Positions 36,318-47,748 are shown, counted from the stretch's first letter. The stretch is DNA of 64,000 nucleotides from Alitta virens (GCA_932294295.1 OW028582.1:6133515-6197514); one strand, 5' to 3'. Numbers and translations: made by a program. Notes: generated by a model not told the origin, from the sequence alone.

Positions 36318-36800
36318 AAGGTATTCGGGTCTTAAAAATACAAACTGGGAGATGGAAAGGAATCGAAACCCAAAATAGGTTTTGTAAGCTTTGTGCTTCC
36401 CAAAATGAGTATAATTTTGTATTTGAATGTCAGGCGTTTGATTCGCTAAGGATTGATTTTCTGAATGATATAAATGGTTCACATATGTCACGTCATCAGT
36501 AAATATTCATAGAACCTCTTGCTTTACTTGTAATTTGTATGAAAAAAGGAAATCACTGTTTTACACATAGTGGGATTTAATTGGAATTGTGTATATTGTT
36601 TGGTCTGAAAGAGAGATGTACATACAAGTATAACAGATCATCATATTAACTTCTTTTTTCCATGCTACTTACTATTTCCCTTTTTTTTTCACATTTTCAT
36701 TTTGCCACTTGTTTATATATATTACTTATGTATTTAATAACTGAATTTCTGTTTATATTATCTGTATGTAAGCCACTATAATAATAAAGATTAACAACAA
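36318..36800 (+). pseudogene. LINE reverse transcriptase C-terminus and 3' tail
   Basis: The plus-strand frame gives NRFCKLCASQNEYNFVFEC then DSLRIDFL, the C-x-x-C...H/N-F-x-F-x-C zinc-knuckle-like end of CR1/L2-type ORF2 proteins, followed by a stop near 36500. The tail runs to AATAATAAAGATTAACAAC near 36800. The 5' truncation joint is beside the Tc1 remnant. Confidence 0.6.
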
Positions 36801-37109
36801 ACACTACTACTACTGTCATTTGGAGATGGTTGTGATATCACATAGGCAGGTGCGTCCGATTAATTTGGCTGTAGATACATATGAGGTACAAGGGTAAAAC
36901 ATTGAATATACAGTGGTGTGGTGAGTTTGAAGTAGCCGTATATTACAGTAGAGGGCCTATTTATCTTCTTAAAAAAGTAAAATTGTATCTAAAAACCATT
37001 GTCATTGTGTGCATGGATTCAACACAGTAGAGTTAATTTTATTCTTGTCTAAAAAATACCCTTAGCAATCAGTAATATAACTTTTTTTATTTCACAAGCA
37101 ATTTATTTT
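36801..37109. other. No gene seen
   Basis: AT-rich; nothing recognised. Confidence 0.4.
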
Positions 37110-37290
37110 ACTGCTGGCTTTATTCCAACCACTGGGTCCCAGGTTCAATTCCCGGTCGAGTCTAAGTTGGATGGCTGTTTCATCCATTGTCTCATTGCCA
37201 TGGTCCCTGCCTGTCCTAATAAGCCCATCAGGTGCAGAAATGCAGGACGTAAAGCCCTAATCCACCCACCACCACCACTGCTGGCTTCAT
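37110..37290 (+). mobile_element. SINE family A, 5'-truncated, with target duplication
   Basis: Body 37125-37276 starts at CCAACCACTGGGTCCCAGG. The flanks ACTGCTGGCTTTAT (37110) and ACTGCTGGCTTCAT (37277) form a 13/14 duplication. Confidence 0.85.
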
Positions 37291-37647
37291 CAGACTGAAT
37301 GGTGCAGTGGATGTCAGAATGCTGTATTGACAGTTTGTCAAATCGATCAAGAGCCAATACCTACTTGGCTTTGTTTTTACTGTTAATCCTATGAAATCCT
37401 CTCCTTAAGCAAGCCAATTTCTGCTGATCATGACACATTAGGCTTGGATAATAATAAGGAATGAAATATTTGATGGTTTAAAACACGCCAATAGATAACT
37501 GTTCATTCTAAATCCACCATGACTACGAGTGCAGATTTTTTAAATAACAAAATGTGTCCACAAAGTATTTTTCAATTTCATATGGTGTCTTTTCCGCTAA
37601 ATTATATTACCTCAGAGTGGTCAGAAATTTAAGTGCACCAATATTTT

Positions 37648-37787
37648 GGTCTTGGGTTCGAATCCAGCCATATCGGAAGATTGTTTCATCATTCAATTCA
37701 TTGCCTTGGTACCTGCCTGTCCTGATCAGCCCTATCTGGTGCAAAAATATGGGACATAAAAATCCGTCTCACCCACCCACCACACTT
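37648..37787 (+). mobile_element. SINE family A, diverged subfamily
   Basis: Intact B box GGTTCGAATCC, then GTTTCATCATTCAATTC and CCTATCTGGTGCAAAAATA, the same subfamily as 32138-32312. The A box is missing. Confidence 0.75.
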
Positions 37788-37974
37788 AATTTGAGTGCGA
37801 CTCTAAGCTGTATTTGAATCATTATTGCCACTTAAAGTGTAGATTAGGTCAATAAACAAGAAAACTTTTATTTTTAAATACTAGATATCTGGCAATGTGT
37901 GAACATTGTCAGCAGCACATAGATGTTAATGTACAAATATAAGCAGAGAAATGGGAGTGTTTATTGTGAATGTT

Positions 37975-38499
37975 AACTTTCCTTGGACTGGACTTGAATT
38001 GCAGCACTCCCAGCCCTGGCAGTGCAAGTCCAGTCCAATCTGACCAAGCGCCTCTGGTGTGTCAGCTCTATAGTAGCCTGAAAGAACGATATTGTTTAGC
38101 TTGTTCTACTGCAGTGAATTCCATGGTTACCAGTAGTTCAATTATGACTAAAACTTAAATTTATGAATTTTTAAGTGGTAAGCCAGGACTTTATCCAAAA
38201 TTAGCTAAAACTATGGTCACTGTAGAGCTCACTTTCGTGAATTATCATGATTTTGAAACCATCAGAATAGTAGAAATTTGGACATAATATATTTTCTTCA
38301 TAAGTTCATCTGACCTTATTTACAAAATAATTGCATAATATATGTAGTCTGAAGATTTGAGTTTCATATATCAAAGATTCATAAATTATTTTTCAATTTT
38401 CACCAAAAGGAAAATCACATTTATGTAGTTACAGATCCCAATCTCCTATCAGTCATTGACATAGAAATTGTCACAGAACGGAATATCTGTTCATTGTAT

Positions 38500-38585
<86 letters not shown>

Positions 38586-38640
38586 AGCATTGGGAAATAT
38601 GTGACAATTTTATTGTTTTACAGGTCTAGATGCCAGATAT
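37975..38640 (+). repeat. Dispersed 0.6-kb repeat Q, copy 1
   Basis: Collinear with 48740-49330: TTGTTCTACTGCAGT, ATTCCATGGTTAC, ACTTTATCCA.AATT, GGTCTAGA.GCAGATATAAAAA. Copy 1 is interrupted by the (TA)n tract at 38496-38583. It may be a decayed unclassified transposon. Confidence 0.7.
38496..38583. repeat. (TA)n microsatellite
   Basis: About 85 bp of TA with one AAA interruption near 38512. Confidence 0.95.
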
Positions 38641-38929
38641 AAAAATGCAAGAACATGCTTGGCTAATGCAATATATCCTAGAGATAAACGTCCAATCAAC
38701 TGAACAAGGCCACTGCAATGACAGGCTTTCAGCGAGATGCACAAAACAAACAAATGGAGTGTCACTGTAATGAATTAATTTGGAGACTCGATCATTAGAG
38801 AAGTTTCTGGCTCAAGTGCTCAGATAATACAAAGAAAAAAAGGCTCATCTCAGCAGTGGAGTAATTGCAAAATAGTGATATCATGAAACTGGTATGCCTT
38901 ATTAGACAACTAGACATAGAAATACTGCA

Positions 38930-39150
38930 GACATATTGCCAGACATACTGCTAGACATACTGCTAGACATACTACTAGACAAACAGACAAACAGACAAAC
39001 AGACTAGACAGCTAGACAAACAGACTATATAAATGGATGGATGGATACATTGGATAGGTAGATAGATAGACAGATAGATATATAGGTAGATAGATGGATA
39101 GATACATAGATAGATACATAGATAGATAAACAGATAGATACATAGATTAG
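38930..39150. repeat. Compound microsatellite
   Basis: Successive blocks of ATACTGCTAGAC, ACAGACAA, GGAT and GATA/CATA units. Confidence 0.9.
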
Positions 39151-39879
39151 TCTCTTTTTGTCCACTGATAATAAAAGCGTATAAAAGTCAGTAAATGGAC
39201 ACCCCATGAGTGACCATAAAACACACAAACAATGCAATAAAAACAATAAAGCAATTACATTAACAGATGAAAACTGATGTACAAATTATCCCGCAGTATA
39301 TAGTACGTGTCATTTGACTAGAAATTACTTGTACATTTCACTTTGTCTTATGCATAAAATTGAATTATTAATGACATGAACCCGTGTCCCTTTATAATTT
39401 CGTCTGCTTCTGCCACCTGACTTATCTGCAAACAAGAGGCAGTGACATTGCTAACACGTGCGTAGGAGATGAAACCAAGATCTGATTGGGACTTCTATTG
39501 TTTCATTGCTCATTTCCTACTAACCACTTAGAACTATGCTCCCTTCCCAATTGCTTTACTATTGTGTAAAGGGTCAATCTAGAATTGAGTACAGTGGACA
39601 AAACATCAGAATACTTGCATATCATTCAGTAGGAGTTTATCAGACTGTCAAACTTTGCTTGGATATTGGTCCTACACTGTAATTATTGTTGAAATATGGA
39701 TTATTGCACATAGAATAATATGAGTGACTTTGCTTTCGAATTATTTATGAAGTGAAACTCAAAGGATCCAGGGCACGCTTACACTATAGCTTGAAAACAG
39801 TGCATTTTAGTAAAAACATCCAACAGCAACACATGTTATAAAAACCATTAATCAATATAAAATCTAACAATAAAAGTGA
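39151..39879. other. No gene seen
   Basis: Nothing recognised. Confidence 0.4.
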
Positions 39880-42065
39880 CTACCCCACTTCTCAAATAAG
39901 TATCACTATCTCAGAAACGTTACAAGTGTTCCGAGAACTAAACAAAGCTTTACAATGATGTCTCACACTGTTCGCCAGACTATATACAGACTGATTTGGT
40001 GTCCCAGTGCCCTCTTCCAGAAGGGTTACTCAAGATCATTAAGGTCACATGTGCAGGGTGACGACCTTCAACAGGACAACCCAGCTAATCCAATAGTTTG
40101 TTATGGGATTGAAGTAAGGGGAGAGTGCAGGCCACTTAGTCTGAGGTATTCCAGCCTCCTGCAGATACACAGTGAAGATACAAACTTGATGAATTGGGAA
40201 TTTTGATCCATGAAGATGAATTCAGGCTTGGGTGGCTCAGAGTGGGGTTGATGAACAGATCAATGATGTTTTCGAGGCAGCATTGGTTTTCCTTTACCAT
40301 TCACAAGACGTGACTCAATTCGGTTCTGATCTGACACACGTGCCCATATGGCATCACATACATCTCCAAATGACAGTTGTAACATGAGCGGGGTGTGGTC
40401 AGATGGGAGAATTCCCAAAACGGCGACATTCCATACAGTCGAAATTTTTTTCATAGAATGTCATGATGGCGACATAGTAAAAAGGTGACATTGCTGATTA
40501 TACCAAAAAGGCAACATTCATACTAAAAAGCGTGCTAAAAGCGTGAAATTGCTGATTATACAAAAAGGGCGACAGATTACTAGGGCATGCCTGTGTAATC
40601 TTTTCAATGAAAGATGATCAATGGCAATTAGTGGCCGGTTTCTTTAAGGTTGCTCCCGTGTGTCACGGAAAATAATCATTAAAAAAGTGTGACACATACA
40701 GGAGTACCATTTACTTGTACAGTTAATACAAATGGCAACTAGTTAAATGAATTTGGTGAATTGTATTGATTAATCATTATGCACTGTTACCAGAATTTGT
40801 ATTGACATTTTAAGGTTTTAGTAGTTTGCTTGAAGAATACTTTTTATATTATATACACATTGCATTATTTTAAAGAAGCCATGGTATTGTGACCCAATTC
40901 TTTATATAATATCTTGCCCTTGTAATTATAGTTTTTTTTTATCAAGTTTGTTGAATGACTGATAACACTCTAGGAACAATTGCAATTAGTTTCCCGCTTA
41001 TTTTTCTCATTGGTTGTTCGGATTTTTTTTCAATTGTAGGACACATTATGTATATTATCATTGAAAAATAAAGATTTAATGTCTCCTTTCTGGTAATTTC
41101 TTTTTTGATTTTCTCCTATCTGGAGGTCTCCGATTTGGTTGTCTCCTTTTTAGTTATCACTTTTTGGTACTCCCCATAACCAGAAAATTACCTGTCGACC
41201 TTTTGGTACCAAAAGTATCTCCCTTTCGTCGACCTTCTGGTTGTCACCTTTATGGCTTTCTCCCTTTTGGAAATTCTCCCTTTTGATTCACAGCCACAGG
41301 AGCATAGTGGTCCTTTTCAAGTCTTCAACAGTGTTACCGCCCATTATTTCTGCACAGGCCGAAGCAACTTTCATCAGAGATAAATACCGATGCTCACTGG
41401 TTCCTCCTCCAATTCAAACGGTCTCGAACCCTGGGAGATGATGATGCCTGTGTCTAGCATTGTTCTGAATAGTCTAACACGGCACTTGAGTCCTTTTCAC
41501 TTCTCTCAAATGTGCCTGCAGTGGAGTAACATTGGTTGTCCTGTTTTGCAAGGCATTATTCACTTTGAAATGGTTGTCACCACACAAATAAAAGTTAAGC
41601 GTCCACTCCAAGGCTGTTCAGTGACCGTTCCATATTTTTGGTGTCTTTGCTGCAACTTGCTTATGACACTTTGTAACATTCCAAACTCATTAGCAGCTTT
41701 GGTTGGCATGCTTCCTGTTTGAAGCTGCGCAATGGTTAGACAACATTGATTCATTATCAAGTGTCATCTTTGACTCATGATGTCTAAATGTGCATGGAAT
41801 TTTACAAAAGACTATTTAAATACATGTTGTCAATGAACCAGAACATTTAAGGAACCGTAATAGCATAGATATGTGTTGTGCTTTTTTTTATTACTGCCCC
41901 TTATTAAGGTGCACTCTCTTATCATGCTTATGCAATAGGTACTGAAAAACAAACATTGGGACATATGCACTAAAAAAAAGTCATAGCGGGTCATTTAAAG
42001 TTCATCTGAAGCAGTTATGAACAAGTTAAGAAATTTGACTTTTTACCAAAATATCCCTATGGCTA
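39880..42065 (-). pseudogene. Tc1/mariner transposon, copy 2, interrupted
   Basis: Read on the minus strand, a start at 41778 gives MSQR, then an in-frame stop, then a helix-turn-helix-like block with AANEFGMLQSVISKLQQRHQ (41760-41560). Motifs of the catalytic core follow in other frames. After the insert at 40405-41280 come a decayed VNG block, FMDQNS (the DNA-R-PH position, degraded) and YLQEAGIPQTKWPALSP near 40170-40110, which leads to the SPDLNPIE-type block. The end is LLEEGTGTPNQSVYSLANS near 39985. Without the insert the element is about 1.3 kb, normal for Tc1. Stops and frame shifts make it non-functional. Confidence 0.75.
40405..41280. mobile_element. Foldback-like element inserted in Tc1 copy 2
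   Basis: GGGAGAATTCCCAAAACGG at 40405 is matched by the inverted GGGAGAATTTCCAAAAGGG ending at 41280. Inside each end lie degenerate tandem units of AAAAAGGYGACATT type (left, 40440-40580) and the complementary TCTCCTTTTTGGT type (right, 41085-41270). The middle is AT-rich and non-coding. Tandem arrays in the inverted ends are the hallmark of foldback elements. No clear target duplication is seen. Confidence 0.6.
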
Positions 42066-42167
42066 AGCAATGCTATTAGTTAGTTTGAGGTCGTTTTCCT
42101 TCGGAATGAGGTCTCCAGTAGAAACAACAGAGTTTGACAATCAGTGACGCGGTGATGCTCCTAGCTA

Positions 42168-42358
42168 CCATGAGGCTTGGAGTCCACACTATGTTTACGA
42201 ATAGTCGGAGAAACAAAGTTGGCACCTGCAATTTTATGTCTCATACGATTGATATCCAGCTTGGATAAATCACATGAAATGTGCCCAAGCACAGAAAATA
42301 ATATTTTACACAACCTGCAATAACAACATTTCAGCTCATGAAGAATCCCCGGGCTGGG
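42168..42358 (-). mobile_element. SINE family B, partial
   Basis: Shares GAGGCTTGGAGTCCACAC and GTCTCATACGATTGATATCC with the other family B copies. The tRNA-like head is reduced to CATGAAGAATCCCCGGGC. Confidence 0.6.
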
Positions 42359-42690
42359 CAGTGCATAGAACAATGCATACTTTCTATGCATGATGATGCT
42401 TGAAATATCAATCAAGGTGCAGATTGATCATAACTAATTTCTTTACAAGAACCTGTGCCAGGGGCCACAACTCTTTGAAGATTAATTGTTGCTTTTAATC
42501 ACTCATATGAGCCATTAATCTTTCCAAGTTGGCTCATCTCAACACCGAGTGGGGCATTAGGTGGGGTGAGAACTTTGACAAAGATCCTGATTGGGGATTT
42601 GGCGGGATTGTCAGAGTCACATGTTCACATACAAATTAGTGTTAGCTTATTGTGCAAGTCGAGCGATTAACTCAAAGCAAACCCATATAC

Positions 42691-42784
42691 CATATTTACT
42701 CGAATAACAGCCCTCCCTTCTATTTTTTTTTAGGTCAACTCATCAGGGATTTTATTTTAGGTGGTATTTATCCAAGTAAATACA
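42691..42784. mobile_element. Small MITE
   Basis: CATATTTACTCGAATAA at the left is complementary to TTTATCCAAGTAAATAC at the right with few mismatches; total about 94 bp. Confidence 0.4.
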
Positions 42785-42879
42785 GTAATGCAGATTGGTG
42801 CCCGGACCACCATCATCCCACAGGCGCTTGCCGGCAAAAGTAATACATGTTCGTTGTTAAAAGAGAAAGGAAGGCACTG

Positions 42880-43100
42880 GAGTTGCGAATTCCATTCTCA
42901 CCTCAAGTGGCAGTCGTCATCGCCCTGCCGTGATTTGATTGGCTCTTTCAAGTACACGCCCCCTAATGCTGTGCAGTCATTGGCCCATGATGCTCCAGCG
43001 AGCTGATTGCTGCCACTTAAGATGAGACACAATTTCAAACGTGGATTCCTGTTAAATACAATATTATTGATGATATAATCTCATTAATTCACATTACATA
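42880..43100 (+). promoter_or_regulatory. Promoter-like segment upstream of 43113
   Basis: Two ATTGG (inverted CCAAT) boxes at 42938-42942 and 42979-42983 flank a CACGCCCC GC/KLF-type box (42955-42962), in a locally GC-richer stretch. This is the spacing often seen in animal proximal promoters. It lies 130-170 bp upstream of an ATG with a lipid-anchor consensus. Confidence 0.3.
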
Positions 43101-43112
43101 GGTGAAGATGTT

Positions 43113-43347
43113 ATGGGTTGTGTTCAGTGCAAAATCGGCAAAAAATCTGCGGTTTATGGCAGGATTTCGGACGTCAATTCATTGCTGCATCGCGAACAGT
43201 CTGACAGAGTGCACTGCCTTCTCTATTCTATAAGTACTGACAATGCTACGTTGTTTCGTTTGGCCAGTTACCTGCATGTGAGCTCATGTAGTAAATTTTC
43301 TTCTACAAGAAGGACTCAGGCAGGATTTCCTGAACCAACTCAAATCT
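43113..43347 (+). CDS. Candidate first coding exon with MGCVQCK N-terminus
   Basis: The frame opens MGCVQCKIGKKSAVYGRIS and stays open to 43355. MGC-x-x-C is the N-myristoylation plus palmitoylation signature of membrane-anchored proteins, and the first seven residues equal those known for vertebrate Fyn. Nothing after residue 7 looks like a Src kinase, so this is not called Fyn. A possible donor TCT|GTAAAT at 43347 leaves phase 1, which suits the exon candidate at 43904. The CpG content is higher than in the neighbourhood. The donor is weak and the model is tentative. Confidence 0.3.
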
Positions 43348-43652
43348 GTAAATGACATTTTTACACATTTCTAAAATGGTAAAAAGTAACATTGAGAACC
43401 AACTATGATGAGTTAATATTATTTGGTAAGTTTGGAACATAAGACTTGAGATGCCTAATTTACTGATCATAAGGATTAGATGGTCTTGATAGTGGTTAAC
43501 AAATGAGCAAAGGAAAATTTTAGTGATCTTAACTGTAAGGTGGTTTACATATTGAGGTCATCTGTAGGCATGGTTTCATGATATATACCAGACGTTGACT
43601 CTCAGCCAATCAGACGCCTGGTTTGCTTTGCTATAAATCATATATACCTTGC

Positions 43653-43820
43653 AGCTAGCACGCTGGGCCTCCAACCACTGGGTCCCGGGTTCAATTCCAG
43701 GTCCAGCCTAAGTTGGATGGCTGTTCCATCCTTCATCTCATTGCCATGGTCCCTGCCTGTCCTGGATAGCCCATCAGGTGCAGGAATACAGGACGTAAAG
43801 CCCTGATCCACCCACCAACC
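43653..43820 (+). mobile_element. SINE family A, nearly full
   Basis: Starts GCTAGCACGCTGGGCC. The B box is GGTTCAATTCC and the full 3' body follows to CCTGATCCACCCACC. It would lie within the intron of the candidate gene. Confidence 0.85.
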
Positions 43821-43903
43821 TGCCTACATGACTATGGCATTATGTCTGTCAATATTATGACATTCACTGCCTACTTGCCGTAGATTATCTGATTCGTTTT
43901 CAG

Positions 43904-44038
43904 ACAGCACAGCACTTCTGAACTGCCCCTTCTCTGGACATGAACATCTTTATGACAAAAGTAATGATGCAACTTCTGCCTCATGCACAATTTGTAAGCC
44001 AGCTCTTAATCCAACTTCTGGGTGTGGAATTAGTAAAG
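43904..44038 (+). CDS. Candidate second exon, Cys-rich
   Basis: A strong acceptor (TTCGTTTTCAG) precedes a 135-bp open segment ending AAAG|GTGTTG. In the phase compatible with the exon at 43113 it encodes STALLNCPFSGHEHLYDK, then SASCTICKPALNPTSGCG, with C-P-x-x-x-x-H-x-H and C-x-x-C pairs that could bind zinc or form disulfides. No family is assigned. A second acceptor (TTGCATTTCAG) follows 32 bp after the donor, too close for a normal intron. Confidence 0.3.
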
Positions 44039-44659
44039 GTGTTGAAATAATATTTCTGATTGCATTTCAGGTTATAAATTTAAACGTTCATGGAGGCCAA
44101 CACTCCTTATGATGAGTCATAGTCAGATCTCCTATACTCAATGGTAGCGGCTTTCTCACATTGCATTGGCCCTCATTATTGACAAAACCAGCGACCAAAA
44201 TAACTGATTATAGAGCAAAAGAACTCTTTTAGTTGCAATCGTTATTTGGAAAACTCACATGAACCGCTCTTTCGTTGAACGGAAATTAACTCAACTGTAA
44301 ACTAAACAATAGTTTGTCACATTCTCACACACTCGTAAAGCACTTCTGAAATAATAACAATATCTGCCATTTCAGTCTTTCCAGGAAAGTTAGTAGCTGT
44401 GTCTTCATAGCTGTGGTTCAATTTTAGTTGTGTGCGGCAATGAGGGCATTGCCTTGTGAAGCCCAAAAGGTCAATACAATCATTCTCTGGTACATTTGCA
44501 AATGTATTTGACATTTTTCAAACTTCTGACCAAAGCAATACAGTGTAAAGTTTTAAACATGTGTAAGTTATATTCATTATAACTTAGAATATTAGTATGT
44601 GCTTGTGTTCAGTCTTACCCAAACCAGGCATTTAAGTAGATAATTTGTAAAAGGCAAAT
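44039..44659. other. No gene recognised
   Basis: A 65-codon minus-strand ORF (44317-44514) has a CPHC motif but no other support. Confidence 0.3.
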
Positions 44660-44812
44660 GCTTTTAGTCAAATGCAAATTTAGATGCAAATGTTTTCTGT
44701 TTAAAAAATGCAAATGCAAGTGAAAATTTGTTGCAATAAAAATGCAAGTGCAAATGCAAATGCAAATGTGTTGAGATTTGAACAAAGACATATAATAAAT
44801 GCAAATGCAACC
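44660..44812 (+). repeat. ATGCAA-rich repeat with six POU octamers
   Basis: Perfect ATGCAAAT occurs at 44672, 44684, 44708, 44754, 44760 and 44799, among further near matches. ATGCAAAT is the consensus site of POU-domain (Oct) factors. The simplest origin is expansion of an AAATGC hexamer. Confidence 0.7.
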
Positions 44813-45051
44813 CTAGTAACCTCATAAGTTAGAAAAAGAAATGCTTAGCCAACCCCTGATCAGAGATATTAAGACTTCATAAAGCACAAACGTACACCTT
44901 CAACAACATTATTTGCAATATATGGTATTAAAGTGACAGCGGTCACATTTGTCATCAAAAATTCAAGTTAGAAGGAAAATTGTTGGGTGACAGTCGGCAG
45001 TAGGCTGAAAGTCCATGTATACAGTTATACAGATTATATGAAACCCCTGCA

Positions 45052-47317
45052 TTAAGCCCCGTTCCCACATAGCCGAGTTACTCGTAGTTAACTCGTAGTA
45101 ATAACAAAAATTACGTAACACCCAAAATTCGAGGAGTTGGCGACGAATTTTTGCGGAAAAAATGACCAGGAGTGACTCGCCGAGTTACTCGCCGAATTAC
45201 TCGCCGAGTTACTCGGCGGGTTCAGCGAGCGACTCGCCGAGTACCAGGAGTGACTCGCCGAGTACCAGGAGTAACTCGCCGAGTACCAGGAGTAACTCGC
45301 CGAGTACCAGGAGTAACTCGCCGGGTGAAGCAAGGTGTCTACGACAGCGACGAGTCACCCATCGAATGATAGGCCGACGCCAGCCTACCTGCATTCTCAG
45401 ATGAATATCTCGCTTAATATTTGGTCTATTTTCGATCCGAAAAAACCTATGGAGTCACTATGAATTATACTACAAAACAATCTTTATTTGACGAAAATCG
45501 GACTAATATTAAGGGAGCAGTAGCTTTTTAAAGAAGCGCTCAGCTTTCTGCATTAATACAGTCTGGGCGCGGACGCTTCAGGGAGCACCAGTATAAGTAA
45601 ATTAAATATAGCAAATAAAATCACAGATCAAATCACAAATACTAATTACAATATCAATATTAGATTTAAATTTTACAAAATATACACAAATTTATACGGA
45701 TCATAATATCACAATAAGATTCAAATTAACACAAAAAGATAAGAAAGTTATACAAGTATAATCATTGCCTGGTAATTACAATTAAATATATTGCTTTTAA
45801 TTAATGAAAGCAATTACATATTTTTGTAATTGTGAATGACAATCAAGACAATGTCATATTACTGTGTCATCTTTGAACAAACCATGAAATGACAGGTCAA
45901 AGAACCCCAATTTAGGCAATTAGGCAATTGACACATGTATTGAATTTGCTGTATGCTCTACACCAATTCTTTGTATCATTCAAAATGCTAATAGCAATTA
46001 CTGTGTCATCTTTGAACAAACCATGAAATGACAGGTCAAAGAACCCCAATTTAGGCAATTAGGCAATTGACACATGTATTGAATTTGCTGTATGCTCTAC
46101 ACCCATTCTTTGTATCATTCAAAATGCTAATAGCAATTGACATAACAGTCATGGCAGTTGGCAGAATGAGTAGAAATGAATTGCAATAAAGCTCATCCAA
46201 ACAATGTATATAAAATGGTCAAAAATATTGACCACACCATTCATGTCAGGGCCATACACAGAGCACCTTGCCGCCGCCAGACTACCTGCCTTCTCAGACA
46301 AATATCTCGCTTAATATTTGGTCTATTTTCAATCTGAAAATCTGTGTGGAATAAGTATGAACTCGACTATAATTCAATATTTATTTGACGAAAATCGGAC
46401 TAATATTAGGGGAGCAGCAGCCTTTTAAAGTAGCGCTCAGCCTTACCTGCATTGATACAGTCCGGGCGCGGACGTCTGCGAGAGCACCACTGTTTGCCTC
46501 CGCCAACTTAGCTGCCTTCTCAGACGAATATCTCGCTTAATATTTGGTCTATTTTCAATCCGAAAACGCGTATGGAATCAGTATGATTTATACTACAATT
46601 CAGTCCTGATTTGACGAAAATCGGATTAATATAAATGGAGCAGCAGCCACCGCAAGACAACTGCCTTCTCAGACAAATATCTCGCTTAATATTCGGGTTT
46701 TTTTAAATCCGAAAATACGTATGGAATCACTATGAATTATACTACAAAACAATCTTTATTTGACGAAAATCGGACTGACATTAGAGGAGCAGCGGCCTTT
46801 TATATTATATACGACCCCCTACGCTGATGATGCATGTACTAAAGGTAGAACTCGACGAGTTACTCGGCGAGTTACTCCTACAACTCGGTGAGTTACTCCT
46901 GCAACTCGCCGAGTTACTCCTCGCACTCCTGAACATCCCCCCCGAGTGTAATACGAGCGAAAATAGCGCCGAGTAACCCGCCGAGTTCGAGGAGTAACTC
47001 GGCGAGTTCGAGGAGTAACTCGGCGAGTTCGAGGAGTAACTCGGCGAGTTCGAGGAGTAACTCGGCGAGTCATGGCCGAGTTTTTGGACTCCTGGATAAT
47101 TCGCCGAGTGTGCCGTGCAGCACGGCATACTCGGGAGACTCGGCAAACTCGGCTCCAAATCTCACGAGTTCGCTACGAGACTCAGGAGTTACTCGCCGAG
47201 CATCTCTCGAGTGCGAGGAGTAATCGCCGAGTTTAGTAAGAGTTGGGCCCGAGAGGCGTGTTACGTAATACTACGAGTTGACTACGAGTAACTCGGCTAT
47301 GTGGGAACGGGGCTTTA
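45052..47317. mobile_element. TTAA-target transposon, copy B (2,258 bp)
   Basis: TTAA at 45052-45055 and TTTA at 47314-47317 (one change) border an element with the same ends as copy A. The left arm holds four to five 21-bp units of CTCGCCGAGTACCAGGAGTAA (45230-45320). The right arm holds five inverted-sense 21-bp units of CTCGGCGAGTTCGAGGAGTAA (46975-47070). The interior carries four copies of a module with TCTCGCTTAATATTTGGTC (45410, 46305, 46530, 46675), one more than copy A, which explains most of the 0.2-kb size difference. No transposase. Confidence 0.85.
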
Positions 47318-47495
47318 GAATTAAATGATAAAATGAGAGTGTGGCAGCATTTAAAAAATAGCGGAAAGCCGAGGATGCTCAGTGGCGGTCACAGGAAATA
47401 GGATGGACTAGTTGAAGACAAGTGGCTTATAGAAATATTGGCTAGACAATGGAACAGTATAAATTGGCGAACCTGTATAGAACCACCTGCTCCAA
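47318..47495. other. No gene seen
   Basis: Nothing recognised. Confidence 0.4.
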
Positions 47496-47748
47496 ACAGT
47501 TATTGGGCTGTCCTGGAGAGGCAAGTGAGTTGTTGAAAAAAAAATACAATAATTACAGGTTGGGAAGCCATACAATCAAAACCAAATGTAAGACTAATTT
47601 CCCAACCAGCTACTGGGCTGTCCTGGAAGTTGAGGTAAATACGGATACAATTCAAGCAGTAGAACAAATGTGATCTTAGAACTATCTTAGAGCTATCCTC
47701 CTGGTCTGTTGTGATCTCCTAACAGCTACTGGGCTGTTCTGGAGAGAG
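47496..47748 (+). repeat. Threefold CTACTGGGCTGTCCTGGA repeat
   Basis: CAGTTATTGGGCTGTCCTGG (47497), CAGCTACTGGGCTGTCCTGG (47607) and CAGCTACTGGGCTGTTCTGG (47723) are spaced 110 and 116 bp apart, with little similarity between them. Confidence 0.75.

Noticed and set aside
39955..40206. 83-codon plus-strand ORF
   Set aside because: Antisense shadow of the Tc1 transposase C-terminal region, whose motifs are on the minus strand.
43113..43133. Fyn kinase N-terminus
   Set aside because: Only the seven-residue lipid-anchor motif matches; the following sequence does not resemble a Src-family unique domain, and no SH3, SH2 or kinase exon was seen.
45162..45404. Ser/Arg/Pro-rich ORFs in several frames (also at 32.9 kb and 46.8-47.1 kb)
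   Set aside because: They are translations of the 21-bp GAGTAACTCG arrays, open in several frames and on both strands, so they are composition artefacts.
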